The notes under the pieces are model-generated. The model was not told where the DNA came from, did no database searches, and saw nothing but the letters and a program-made list of their open reading frames with translations. DNA of 64,000 bases, taken from positions 117,791,429 to 117,855,428 of the forward strand of contig OZ038382.1 in assembly GCA_964036045.1 (NCBI GenBank), given 5' to 3'. Below, piece after piece: positions 22,459 to 33,191 of the stretch. The translations under genes and the position numbers were made by a program. Source of the DNA: Eutreptiella sp. 'Long Island Sound 2002' (Eukaryota > Euglenozoa > Euglenophyceae > Eutreptiales > Eutreptiaceae). How positions within the stretch are numbered: the stretch's first letter is position 1; every line of letters starts with the position of its first letter.

Positions 22459-23673
22459 TGGTAACCGGCAATGCTGTGGACTTCATCTTGGCCAACATGA
22501 ATGAATTTCCAATTTCATCTAAAGCAATTTTAAATTTTACTTGTCAATTTATCACATTTGAATCAATTCAATTCATGATTCAATTCCATGGAGTTCAATT
22601 CAACATGATCGACTTCAAGGATATGGTCAAGAACATTGAATTCGAATTGGAATTTTTTTTTTATATTTGAATAGTTGTCATAGTGTGCCAAATTTGTGTC
22701 ATAGTGTGTTGTTTGTGTTCGTGTGCACTTGTATTGTGGTGACTGTTGTTTGAACACTCATGTGTTTATTGAGTGTGATTGTTATTTTGCATGCATGTTT
22801 TGTTTTTGTTTTAGTTTGTTATGGTTATAGTTTTGAATTTTGAAGCCGAGTTTTGCTTTGGCTTCAAGTATTGTTATGTTGGTGTGTGTGGTTGTTGTTT
22901 TGTTAGTTTGTTCCATTTTTGTTTCAAAAATTTAATTTTGGTTGACTTTCAACCTAGGAGTATTGTTTTATTGCGTTACGGTTGTCTTTTTTTTTTGCGT
23001 TCTTTGTTGTTTGGTTTTTGTTGTTTGGTTTTTGTTGTTTGGTTTTTGTTGTTTCAAGCGCTCTTGTTTTTTCGAGCGCTTGAGCACTTTCTTTTGAGCG
23101 CTCATGTTTGTGTGATCGCTCGAGCGCGAGGTTTGCTTGTGTTCGGTTGTTGTTGTCGAGTTTTGTTTGAGGTTACTTGTGTTTGGTAAGTTGTGTGTTG
23201 AGTTTACACCTTGTTTTCAATTTTTTGTAGTATAAAGTCGCGTTTTTGTAGTGGGTTCGTGTCGAGTATGTGTATGTATTCGAACCTGAGTCTGTGTGTG
23301 AGGGAGCGCACTTGAGTGCTCGAGTTCGGCGACCGGCAGCGACGCCGCCGAAAAAGTTTCATATTGTGTTTTGGTAACACTCACTTGCTGTGGTTTGACT
23401 TTGGAACTGTCCTGTTTCTCGAAAATCCCAAAATACGACAAACCTCTTCTGCGCAGGATCTTTAGGCGGAGCACCAATTCATACATACTTCACCAATTCG
23501 AAGACAAAAACCCTGTTCAAAGATATTGAAGTATCATACAGCACTTCGTTCACAGCAGCTCGCATCTCGATGCTTCACATGTATTCACAGACTGCAGTGC
23601 GATTGCGACTGCGATGGCGACTGCGATTGCGACTCGCGCGCTCGCTGCGCTGCTGCTGCTCGAAACCATAACA
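22459..23673 (-). repeat. 3' LTR of element D, copy D2 (about 1215 bp)
   Basis: Partner of 18811-20025, with the same length and the same TG...CA ends and G-tract outside the right end (plus cccccccctcag at 23676). The high identity of the two copies suggests recent duplication of this chromosomal segment or two late insertions. Confidence 0.6.
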
Positions 23674-24280
23674 CTACCCCCCCCTCAGACCTGGAAGACG
23701 TCTCACTTGTTAGGGTGGGCGTCAGACTGTCGAAACTGAACAGACTGGGCCTTACTCACACGCCGTGTTCGACTCTGCCACGGCCGCGTCTTGGCGGAAG
23801 CTGCAGAAGACAACTTCGCCAGGCACATGCACAGGCGCTACCCACAGCAAGGCTGTGGGTTCGTCGAGATACCATAGCATTGCGCACAGCTATCAAAGCT
23901 GAGTGCCCAGCAAACAAGCAACCAACAGGACTATACATCTGTCGGATTGACAGGGCATATTAAAGCAATCGACACTATTAATGGCATTTGAACTGTCGAA
24001 TCAGCCATTACTTGGCATTCCGACTGTCGACTCAGCAGTCCATGCCCCATTCGAATGTGGACAAGCAAACCACCTGAATTCGACATACTTCGTGTACTCC
24101 CTTCGGCGTCTCGACACTAGCCATGAACTTGAACGTGTCATGGCCCGTATAGTGTCGACAAACATCGGTCTCGAGGGCACGTTTCTGAATCAGGATACCA
24201 GATCGACGGTTGAGCCATCGAAGGTTGGGATCGCCAGGCTGGCCGTTACCGGGGCACTTGCACTGGAATACAAAGACATC

Positions 24281-24284
24281 CTCA
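24281..24284. other. Target site duplication, left copy (ctca)
   Basis: ctca precedes TGTGACAGG at 24285 and reappears at 32303-32306 after GGCTTCA. The D1 copy has a single ctca at 20740-20743 with both flanks joined. Confidence 0.85.
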
Positions 24285-24963
24285 TGTGACAGGGCCAGAG
24301 CCTTACTCCCTTGGGTTCTCCTGGTCTTGGTGTTTGGCGACCATTTCCGCTGATCTCCACCAGCTGTTTCGGAAAAGCCTTGCTGCTTTTATCCAAAAAT
24401 CCTGCAAGCAACACCTGAACCCAGTCAGTGGCATGCACGCTCAACACGTTTAATGTCGTCTTTTACATCCTTCTGCCGGAGGTTCATCCATATCCATTGT
24501 ACGAAAGATTCATAGACCCTTGCCGGGCCTCACCACTGGCGCATACCTGCAGACACGTAACATACAAAGAACAGGGCATGCACCTGGCCCTTTCGTCAAC
24601 GATCTACTCTACCACATTCGAGAATCGTGTATATAAATGCGGGCATTCGCAATAATCATAACTACAGCGTTCAAGAGGCTTTTTCTACTACAAATCCGTG
24701 AAGTTTATAAACTCTGTAGTCAATGCTGACGGTCACATCTCGGATCTGGCGACCGCGTCTCGCGCTTTACAGCGCTCTCTGTCTCCAAGCGCTCCAGCGC
24801 TCCAGCGCTCCAGCGCGCTTTGTCGCAAACAATAATAAAATACAAACAAAATATGCAAAAACATATATAAAAAGTAGACAGAAAAAATAGAAATATTAAA
24901 CACAGCGCTGACCATTACGAGGTCTGTGCCGAAGACGGTCGTGGGGCAGCCGGACCGGCTTCA
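24285..24963 (-). repeat. Array LTR 1 (679 bp)
   Basis: TG...CA ends in both readings. On minus it holds a TTTATAAA box (plus 24707-24714) followed by a long 3' part, and GGAGCGCT direct repeats near 24780-24820. On the plus strand tatataaatg occurs at 24630. It is the only copy ending TGTGAC; the others read TGTAAC or TGTTCT. Confidence 0.8.
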
Positions 24964-25068
24964 CCCCCCTCCTTAGAAGTGAACGGACGGTCTTGGAACC
25001 GGCCGTTCACGCCCATCCACTCCATCATATTCACTCCAACTCCTCTTGTCCGCACCGTACACGCACCT

Positions 25069-25425
25069 TCAAGTGCAACTGCCACTGACGACTCTCGCGG
25101 CATGCAACTCTAGCACATCCGGGTGCATCAGGACTTCGAGGGTGTGGTCACGGATGGTGTAGATCTTGGACTGCTCCTGCCCGTCCACGGGGCTCTCTGT
25201 GGTCGCTCCTTCTTTCTGACGTCGCTCATACGTTGCTTCGGCAGCCAGCACGCGTGGACGCCCCTTCCTCACGTCAGAGTACTCGCTCCCCAGGTTTGAC
25301 GAAATCCCTGTAGCGTGTGACGTTGTGCTTGGTCTGTGTGGCTCATGAATACTTTGCTGGCGACGGCTTTCTTCTACCAACGCTACCTGAACGGACACTT
25401 CGATGACTGGCTCATGTGCAGGCAC
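25069..25425 (-). CDS. Array unit 1, second ORF frame (118 codons)
   Basis: Charged, with PAHEPVIEVSVQVALVEESR at its start and KIYTIRDHTLEVLMHPDVLE near its end. The apparent first codon is GTG, and the frame is open upstream into the preceding ORF, so it is better read as a continuation than as a separate gene. Equivalents occur at 26911-27267, 28753-29109 and 30595-30951. Confidence 0.4.
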   Translation of the reverse strand: MPAHEPVIEVSVQVALVEESRRQQSIHEPHRPSTTSHATGISSNLGSEYSDVRKGRPRVLAAEATYERRQKEGATTESPVDGQEQSKIYTIRDHTLEVLMHPDVLELHAARVVSGSCT

Positions 25426-25895
25426 ATCCAGAACAGATCTGGACCACGTATTTTGCAGTGAGCCGCTGCATCACGAGTATGCCGCTGGTCCTCCGGGATC
25501 TCAGGCATTTGAACAATAGGTGCCCACAGCAGCACCGTCATGTATAGTCGCTGCTCGGTGTCTGCTGCATCCTCAACGGACTCTGAGCTCGTTGATCCTG
25601 CTTCACTCGCCGCGCGAGACTGCATGGACTCCCTTGGACTGGTTTCGAAGAGCTCCTGCAGCGTTGCTTCATCCAAGTTCGTCCACCAGGGATCTTCTTC
25701 GGCTGCGCTGTCACCAGACTGGTGTTCGTACTCCACATGGCTTCGATTGCCGTTGCTTCGCGCACCCTCAGTGGTTGCTGCGCTGCGTGACTCCCACCCG
25801 CTACGCGATGATGGACTCGTTGCACGCGAATCCGAGCTGGGTAGTGCAGAATGAAAGTCACCGTCGTCGTCTGACATGCGGTGCGTCCTGGGCAA
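25383..25895 (-). CDS. Array unit 1, acidic Ser-rich ORF (170 aa)
   Basis: Begins MPRTHRMSDDDGDFHSALPS and is Ser-, Glu- and Asp-rich with WWTNLDEATLQELFETSPRE in the middle and a hydrophobic MTVLLWAPIVQMPEIPED near the end. The same frame is kept in the other units (27216-27737, 29058-29579, 31421 downward). A second, overlapping frame (25069-25425, 118 codons) begins where this one ends and may be the original C-terminal half, joined by a frameshift near 25430. No known domain; a Gag-like role is a guess from position. Confidence 0.5.
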   Translation of the reverse strand: MPRTHRMSDDDGDFHSALPSSDSRATSPSSRSGWESRSAATTEGARSNGNRSHVEYEHQSGDSAAEEDPWWTNLDEATLQELFETSPRESMQSRAASEAGSTSSESVEDAADTEQRLYMTVLLWAPIVQMPEIPEDQRHTRDAAAHCKIRGPDLFWMCLHMSQSSKCPFR

Positions 25896-25913
25896 GGTGG
25901 GTGCAAGACCTGA

Positions 25914-26104
25914 CAGACCAATTCTGCGGTCGGTCGGTCGATCGGTTCGTCGGTCGGTCTGTCGGTCGGTCGGTCGATCGGTCCGTCGGTCCGTCGGTCC
26001 GTGGGCGTCAGTCCGTCCGTCCGTCCGTTCATCCGTCCGTCCGTCCGCCCGTCCATCCGTCCATCCTTCCGTCCGTCCGTCCGTCTGTCACTCTGTCCGT
26101 CCTG
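25914..26104. repeat. Tetranucleotide leader repeats (GGTC/TCCG type), one per unit
   Basis: ggtcggtcgatcggtccgt followed by (gtcc)n variants. It recurs with 1842 bp spacing at about 27756-27946, 29598-29788 and 31440-31630. It lies between the LTR and the ORF start in the minus sense, that is in the leader. Because a 4 bp unit reads as TDGR-like 12 bp periods, it creates long artificial ORFs. Confidence 0.75.
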
Positions 26105-26126
26105 CAAGACCATTTATGAATCTTCC

Positions 26127-26805
26127 TGTAACAGGGCCAGAGCCCTAGCCCCTTGGGTTCTCCTGGTCTTGGTGTTTGGCGACCATTTCCGCTGATCTCC
26201 GCCTGCTGTTTCGGAAAAGCCTTGCTGCTCTTATCCAAAAGTCCTGCAAGCAACACCTGAACCCCGCCAGTGGCATGCACGCTCAACACGTTTCATGTCG
26301 TCTTTTACATCCTTCTGCCGGAGGTTCATCCATACCCATTGTACGAAAGATTCATAGACCCTTGCCGGGCCTCACCACTGGCGCATACCTGCAGACACAT
26401 AACATACAAAGAACAGGGCATGCACCTGGCCCTTTCGTCAACGATCTACTCTACCACATTCGAGAATCGTCTATATAAATGCGGGCATTCGCAATAATTA
26501 TAACTACAGCGTTCGAGAGGCTTTTTCTACTATAAATCCGTGAATTTTACAAACTCTGTAGTCAATGCTGACGGTCACATCTCGGATCTGGCGACCGCGT
26601 CTCGCGCTTTACAGCGCGCTCTGTCTCCAAGCGCTCCAGCGCTCCAGCGCTCCCGCGCGCTCTGTCGCAAACAATAATAAAATACAAACAAAATATGCAA
26701 AAACATATATAAAAAGTAGACAGAAAAAATAGAAATATTAAACACAGCGCTGACCATTACGAGGTCTGTGCCGAAGACGGTCGTGGGGCAGCCGGACCGG
26801 CTTCA
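26127..26805 (-). repeat. Array LTR 2 (679 bp)
   Basis: Same length as LTR 1. The sense TATA-like box is altered here: plus ttttacaaac in place of tttataaac. Confidence 0.8.
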
Positions 26806-27215
26806 CCCCCCTCCTTAGAAGTGAACGGACGGTCTTGGAACCGGCCGTTCACGCCCATCCACTCCATCATATTCACTCCAACTCCTCTTGTCCGCACCGT
26901 ACACGCACCTTCAAGTGCAACTGCCACTGACGACTCTCGCGGCATGCAACTCTAGCACATCCGGGTGCATCAGGACTTCGAGGGTGTGGTCACGGATGGT
27001 GTAGATCTTGGGCTGCTCCTGCCCGTCCACGGGGCTCTCTGTGGTCGCTCCTTCTTTCTGACGTCGCTCATACGTTGCTTCGGCAGCCAGCACGCGTGGA
27101 CGCCCCTTCCTCACGTCAGAGTACTCGCTCCCCAGGTTTGACGAAATCCCTGTAGCGTGGGACGTTGTGCTTGGTCTGTGTGGCTCATGAATACTTTGCT
27201 GGCGACGGCTTTCTT

Positions 27216-27737
27216 CTACCAACGCTTCCTCAACGGACACTTCGATGACTGGCTCATGTGCAGGCACATCCAGAACAGATCTGGACCACGTATTTTGCAG
27301 TAGGCCGCTGCATCACGAGTATGCCGCTGGTCCTCCGGGATCTCAGGCATTTGAACAATAGGTGCCCACAGCAGCACCGTCATGGATAGTCGCTGCTCGG
27401 CGTCTGCTGCATCCTCAACGGACTCTGAGCTCGTTGATCCTGCTTCACTCGCCGCGCGAAACTCCATGGACCCCCTTGGACTGGTTTCGACGAGCTCCTG
27501 CAGCGTTGCTTCATCCAAGTTCGTCCACCAGGGATCTCCTTCGGCTGCGCTGTCACCAGACTGGTATTCGTACTCGACATGGCTTCGATTGCCGTTGCTT
27601 CGCGCATCCTCAGTGGTTGCTGTGCTGCGTGACTCCCACTCGCTACGCGATGATGGACTCGTTGCAAGCGAACCCGAGCTGGGTAGTGCAGAATGAAAGT
27701 CACCGTCGTCGTCTGACATGCGGTGCGTCCTGGGCAA
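27216..27737 (-). CDS. Array unit 2, acidic Ser-rich ORF (173 aa)
   Basis: Same protein as in unit 1 with scattered substitutions. It ends a few codons later (PLRKRW) because the TAG of unit 1 is absent. The second frame follows at 26911-27267. Confidence 0.5.
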   Translation of the reverse strand: MPRTHRMSDDDGDFHSALPSSGSLATSPSSRSEWESRSTATTEDARSNGNRSHVEYEYQSGDSAAEGDPWWTNLDEATLQELVETSPRGSMEFRAASEAGSTSSESVEDAADAEQRLSMTVLLWAPIVQMPEIPEDQRHTRDAAAYCKIRGPDLFWMCLHMSQSSKCPLRKRW

Positions 27738-27968
27738 GGTGGGTGCAAGACCTGACAGACCAATTCTGCGGTCGGTCGGTCGATCGGTCCGTCGGTCGGT
27801 CTGTCGGTCGGTCGGTCGATCGGTCCGTCGGTCCGTCGGTCCGTGGGCGTCAGTCCGTCCGTCCGTCCGTTCATCCGTCCGTCCGTCCGCCCGTCCATCC
27901 GTCCATCCTTCCGTCCGTCCGTCCGTCTGGCACTCTGTCCGTCCTGCAAGACCATTTATGAATCTTTC

Positions 27969-28647
27969 TGTAACAGGGCCAGAGCCCTAGCTCCTTGGGT
28001 TCTCCTGGTCTTGGTGTTTGGCGACCATTTCCGCTGATCTCCGCCTGCTGTTTCGGAAAAGCCTTGCTGCTTTTATCCAAAAGTCCTGCAAGCAACACCT
28101 GAACCCCGTCAGTGGCATGCACGCTCAACACGTTTCATGTCGTTTTTTACATCCTTCTGCCGGAGGTTCATCCATACCCACTGTACGAAAGATTCATAGA
28201 CCCTTGCCGGGCCTCACCACTGGCGCATACCTGCAGACACGTAACATACAAAGAACAGGGCATGCACCTGGCCCTTTCGTCAACGATCTACTCTACCACA
28301 TTCGAGAATCGTCTATATAAATGCGGGCATTCGCAAAAATTATAACTACAGCGTTCAAGAGGCTTTTTCTACTATAAATCTGTGAATTTTATAAACTCTG
28401 TAGTCAATGCTGACGGTCACATCTCGGATCTGGCGACCGCGTCTCGCGCTTTACAGCGCGCTCTGTCTCCAAGCGCTCCAGCGCTCCAGCGCTCCCGCGC
28501 GCTCTGTCGCAAACAATAATAAAATACAAACAAAATATGCAAAAACATATATAAAAAGTAGACAGAAAAAATAGAAATATTAAACACAGCGCTGACCATT
28601 ACGAGGTCTGTGCCGAAGACGGTCGTGGGGCAGCCGGACCGGCTTCA
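27969..28647 (-). repeat. Array LTR 3 (679 bp)
   Basis: Exact 1842 bp offset from LTR 2. The sense box TATAAAA is intact. Confidence 0.8.
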
Positions 28648-29057
28648 CCCCCCTCCTTAGAAGTGAACGGACGGTCTTGGAACCGGCCGTTCACGCACAT
28701 CCACTCCATCATATTCACTCCAACTCCTCTTGTCCGCACCGTACACGCACCTTCAAGTGCAACTGCCACTGACGACTCTCGCGGCATGCAACTCTAGCAC
28801 ATCTGGGTGCATCAGGACTTTGAGGGTGTGGTCACGGATGGTGTAGATCTTGGGCTGCTCCTGCCTGTCCACGGGGCTCTCTGTGGTCGCTCCTTCTTTC
28901 TGACGTCGCTCATACGTTGCTTCGGCAGCCAGCACGCGTGGACGCCCCTTCCTCACGTCAGAGTACTCGCTCCCCAGGTTTGACGAAATCCCTGTAGCGT
29001 GGGACGTTGTGCTTGGTCTGTGTGGCTCATGAATACTTTGCTGGCGACGGCTTTCTT

Positions 29058-29579
29058 CTACCAACGCTTCCTCAACGGACACTTCGATGACTGGCTCATG
29101 TGCAGGCACATCCAGAACAGATCTGGACCACGTATTTTGCAGTAGGCCGCTGCATCACGAGTATGCCGCTGGTCCTCCGGGATCTCAGGCATTTGAACAA
29201 TAGGTGCCCACAGCAGCACCGTCATGGATAGTCGCTGCTCGGCGTCTGCTGCATCCTCAACGGACTCTGAGCTCGTTGCTCCTGCTTCACTCGCCGCGCG
29301 AAACTCCATGGACTCCCTTGGACTGGTTTCGACGAGCTCCTGCAGCGTTGCTTCATCCAAGTTCGTCCACCAGGGATCTCCTTCGGCTGCGCTGTCACCA
29401 GACTGGTGTTCGTACTCGACATGGCTTCGATTGCCGTTGCTTCGCGCATCCTCAGTGGTTGATGCGCTGCGTGACTCCCACTCGCTACGCGATGATGGAC
29501 TCGTTGCACGCGAATCCGAGCTGGGTAGTGCAGAATGAAAGTCACCGTCGTCGTCTGACATGCGGTGCGTCCTGGGCAA
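29058..29579 (-). CDS. Array unit 3, acidic Ser-rich ORF (173 aa)
   Basis: Same length and ends as unit 2. The second frame follows at 28753-29109. Confidence 0.5.
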   Translation of the reverse strand: MPRTHRMSDDDGDFHSALPSSDSRATSPSSRSEWESRSASTTEDARSNGNRSHVEYEHQSGDSAAEGDPWWTNLDEATLQELVETSPRESMEFRAASEAGATSSESVEDAADAEQRLSMTVLLWAPIVQMPEIPEDQRHTRDAAAYCKIRGPDLFWMCLHMSQSSKCPLRKRW

Positions 29580-29810
29580 GGTGGGTGCAAGACCTGACAG
29601 ACCAATTCTGCGGTCGGTCGGTCGATCGGTCCGTCGGTCGGTCTGTCGGTCGGTCGGTCGATCGGTCCGTCGGTCCGTCGGTCCGTGGGCGTCGGTCCGT
29701 CCGTCCGTCCGTTCATCCGTCCGTCCGTCCGCCCGTCCATCCGTCCATCCTTCCGTCCGTCCGTCCGTCTGTCACTCTGTCCGTCCTGCAAGACCATTTA
29801 TGAATCTTTC

Positions 29811-30489
29811 TGTAACAGGGCCAGAGCCCTAGCCCCTTGGGTTCTCCTGGTCTTGGTGTTTGGCGACCATTTCCGCTGATCTCCGCCTGCTGTTTCGGAA
29901 AAGCCTTGCTGCTTTTATCCAAAAGTCCTGCAAGCAACACCTGAACCCCGTCAGTGGCATGCACGCTCAACACGTTTCATGTCGTCTTTTACATCCTTCT
30001 GCCGGAGGTTCATCCATACCCACTGTACGAAAGATTCATAGACCCTTGCCGGGCCTCACCACTGGCGCATACCTGCAGACACGTAACATACAAAGAACAG
30101 GGCATGCACCTGGCCCTTTCGTCAACGATCTACTCTACCACATTCGAGAATCGTCTATATAAATGCGGGCATTCGCAAAAATTATAACTACAGCGTTCAA
30201 GAGGCTTTTTCTACTATAAATCCGTGAATTATATAAACTCTGTAGTCAATGCTGACGGTCACATCTCGGATCTGGCGACCGCGTCTCGCGCTTTACAGCG
30301 CGCTCTGTCTCCAAGCGCTCCAGCGCTCCAGCGCTCCCGCGCGCTCTGTCGCAAACAATAATAAAATACAAACAAAATATGCAAAAACATATATAAAAAG
30401 TAGACAGAAAAAATAGAGATATTAAACACAGCGCTGACCATTACGAGGTCTGTGCCGAAGACGGTCGTGGGGCAGCCGGACCGGCTTCA
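29811..30489 (-). repeat. Array LTR 4 (679 bp)
   Basis: Exact 1842 bp offset from LTR 3. The sense box reads TATATAAT. Confidence 0.8.
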
Positions 30490-30901
30490 CCCCCCTCCTT
30501 AGAAGTGAACGGACGGTCTTGGAACCGGCCGTTCACGCCCATCCACTCCATCATATTCACTCCAACTCCTCTTGTCCGCACCGTACACGCACCTTCAAGT
30601 GCAACTGCCACTGACGACTCTCGCGGCATGCAACTCTAGCACATCTGGGTGCATCAGGACTTTGAGGGTGTGGTCACGGATGGTGTAGATCCTGGGCTGC
30701 TCCTGCCTGTCCACGGGGCTCTCTGTGGTCGCTCCTTCTTTCTGACGTCGCTCATACGTTGCTTCGGCAGCCAGCACGCGTGGACGCCCCTTCCTCACGT
30801 CAGAGTACTCGCTCCCCAGGTTTGACAAAATCCCTGTAGCGTGGGACGTTGTGCTTGGTCTGTGTGGCTCATGAATACTTTGCTGGCGACGGCTTTCTTC
30901 T

Positions 30902-31421
30902 ATCAACGCTTCCTCAACGGACACTTCGATGACTGGCTCATGTGCAGGCACATCAAGAACAGATCTGGACCACGTATTTTGCAGTGAGCCGCTGCATCAC
31001 GAGTATGCCGCTGGTCCTCCGGGATCTCAGGCATTTGAACAATAGGTGCCCACAGCAGCACCGTCATGGATAGTCACTGCTCGGCGTCTGCTGCATCCTC
31101 AACGGACTCTGAGCTCGTTGATCCTGCTTCACTCGCCGCGTGAAACTCCATGGACTCCCTTGGACTGGTTTCGAAGAGCTCCTGCAGCGTTGCTTCATCC
31201 AAATTCGTCCACCAGGGATCTCCTTCGGCTGCGCTGTCACCAGACTGGTGTTCGTACTCCACATGGCTTCGATTGCCGTTGCTTCGCGCATCCTCAGTGG
31301 TTGATGCGCTGCGTGACTCCCACTCGCTACGCGATGATGGACTCGTTGCACGCGAATCCGAGCTGGGTAGTGCAGAATGAAAGTCACCGTCGTCGTCTGA
31401 CATGCGGTGCGTCCTGGGCAA
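30902..31421 (-). pseudogene. Array unit 4, acidic Ser-rich ORF broken by TGA
   Basis: Identical layout to the other units, but codon 31074-31076 is TGA where units 1-3 have CGA (Q-R-L), leaving 115 codons. Other differences are few. This is direct evidence for a CpG C-to-T change creating a stop. Confidence 0.7.
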
Positions 31422-31652
31422 GGTGGGTGCAAGACCTGACAGACCAATTCTGCGGTCGGTCGGTTGATCGGTCCGTCGGTCGGTCTGTCGGTCGGTCGGT
31501 CGATCGGTCCGTTGGTCCGTCGGTCCGTGGGCGTCCGTCCGTCCGTCCGTCCGTTCATCCGTCCGTCCGTCCGCCCGTCCATCCGTCCATCCTTCCGTCC
31601 GTCCGTCCGTCTGTCACTCTGTCTGTCCTGCAAGACGATTTATGAATCTTTC

Positions 31653-32302
31653 TGTTCTCCTGGTCTTGGTGTTTGGCGACCATTTCCGCTGATCTCCGCC
31701 TGCTCTTTCGGAAAAGCCTTGCTGCTTTTTTCCAAAATTCCTGCAAGCAACACCTGAACCCCGTCAGTGGCATGCACGCTCAACACGTTTCATGTCGTCT
31801 TTTACATCCTTCTGCCGGAGATTCATCCATACCCATTGTACGAAAGATTCATAGACCCTTGCCGGGCCTCACCACTGGCGCATACCTGCAGACACGTAAC
31901 ATACAAAGAACAGGGCATGCACCTGGCCCTTTCGTCAACGATCTACTCTCCCACGTTCGAGAATCGTCTTCATAAATGCGGGCATTCGCAATAATTACAA
32001 CTACAGCGTTCAAGAGGCTTTTTATACTATAAATTTGTGAATTTTATAAACTCTGTAGTCAATGCTGACGGTCACATCTCTGATCTGGCGACCGCGTCTC
32101 ACGCTTTGCAGCGCGCTCTGTCTCCAAGCGCTCCAGCGCTCCAGCGCTCCAGCGCGCTCTGTCGCAAACAATAATAAAATACAAACAAAATATGCAAAAA
32201 CATATATAAAAAGTAGACAGAAAAAAAAGAAATATTAGACACGGCGCTGACCATTACGGGGTGTGTGCCGAAGACGGTCCCGGGGCAGCCGGACCGGCTT
32301 CA
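31653..32302 (-). repeat. Array LTR 5 (650 bp, outermost on the sense-5' side)
   Basis: The most divergent LTR. It lacks 29 bp present in the others just inside the left end, and the plus-strand tatataaatg motif is mutated to ttcataaatg. Being the outer LTR, it would not be homogenised by expansion of the internal units. Confidence 0.8.
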
Positions 32303-33157
32303 CTCACAGGCAAGAGCTTGAAACTGTCCCGGTCCCAACGTCTGGAACTTGGTCGTGAAGAAATCCCAAAGGTTCGACGGGTGCCAAATGGCAGGGTTCC
32401 ACAAATCGATTCGATTGGTGGTCTCCAAGGAGAACATGTCATGTCAACCGGTGGTACATCGATATTTTTGCTTTGAACCGGTACCAGCGGCCATTGCTGT
32501 GGTAGAACTGACAGGTCGACCTGCCACCACGGCGTGTCAGCAATCGAAACTCTCCGAGCAACGATGATGACGCTGACGTCCTCGCCCCCAGCGCTGAGGG
32601 CGTATCGGTCAATGATCTCGAGACCGCTGGTCCGAGAGTTTGCTTGGAGTCGACCGAGGTGTTGATGCACATACTGGCCATCGGCAAGAGCGCCCTGCAG
32701 AGCGAATCGAGACGCTTCTGCAGTCACATGGCTCGAAGCCGCGTCGACAATGACCGCCTCGAGGACTTGGTCACGGCAGCTGACCTTGCGTCGAACGGCA
32801 GCTTTGGAGTCATCAGGGATCGGCGTGAGGTACTTGAACATCGGTACATCCAAGTGATGCTGGTAGACGTTTAATTCGCCGACAAGAACCGGTGGTCGGC
32901 AGGGTCCGGATGGAACGGCTCGCTTGCGGGCGAAGCGCTGGGCTCGAGCTCCTCCCGTTCATCAACGAACACATCCCTTGGGAACGCGACCTCTGGCCGC
33001 CAATATCCTGCATTCTCGTATCTGCCTTCGAAAGGGACTTGAGATATTTCGAAGTACCTAGATATCGGGCCAAAATCAGCGGCGTCCTCGAAAGGGAAAA
33101 GGTTGATGTACTCCTCATTGGTCGAATGAAGACGGGCAACACGTGGAATTTGCCCAT
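32254..33157 (-). pseudogene. Element D 3' ORF, copy D2, frameshifted
   Basis: Homologue of the intact 269-codon ORF at 20772-21581. A one-base loss near 32873 (tttaattcgcc against tttaaattcgcc in D1) and at least one further shift near 33100 split it. The last codons run into the first bases of array LTR 5, because the insertion lies just before the original stop region. Confidence 0.6.
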
Positions 33158-33191
33158 CGAAGTCGTAGTACCTGATTTGTCCAGCGCCCGT

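Larger units (their letters stand above)
24285..32302 (-). mobile_element. Tandem array of a non-autonomous LTR element: five LTRs, four internal regions
   Basis: An 8018 bp insertion bounded by ctca target duplications. It consists of LTR-internal repeated with an exact 1842 bp period: LTRs of 679 bp at 24285-24963, 26127-26805, 27969-28647 and 29811-30489, and 650 bp at 31653-32302; internals of 1163 bp between them. On the minus strand the LTR starts TGAAGCCGG after a polypurine tract (CTAAGGAGGGGGG) and ends ...GTTACA or ...GTCACA. Internal regions hold no RT, integrase or protease, only a leader with TCCG-type repeats and short ORFs, so mobility would depend on another element. Copies differ at about 1-2% by eye. 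Shared LTRs between successive internals are what unequal LTR-LTR recombination would produce. Confidence 0.85.

Noticed and set aside
25538-26113. 191-codon minus ORF rich in TDGR in each array unit
   Set aside because: Half of it is the tetranucleotide leader repeat and the rest is the wrong frame of the acidic Ser-rich ORF.
24285-32302. CRISPR-like or satellite interpretation of the 1842 bp repeats
   Set aside because: The unit resolves into LTR plus internal region with target duplication; no short repeat-spacer structure.
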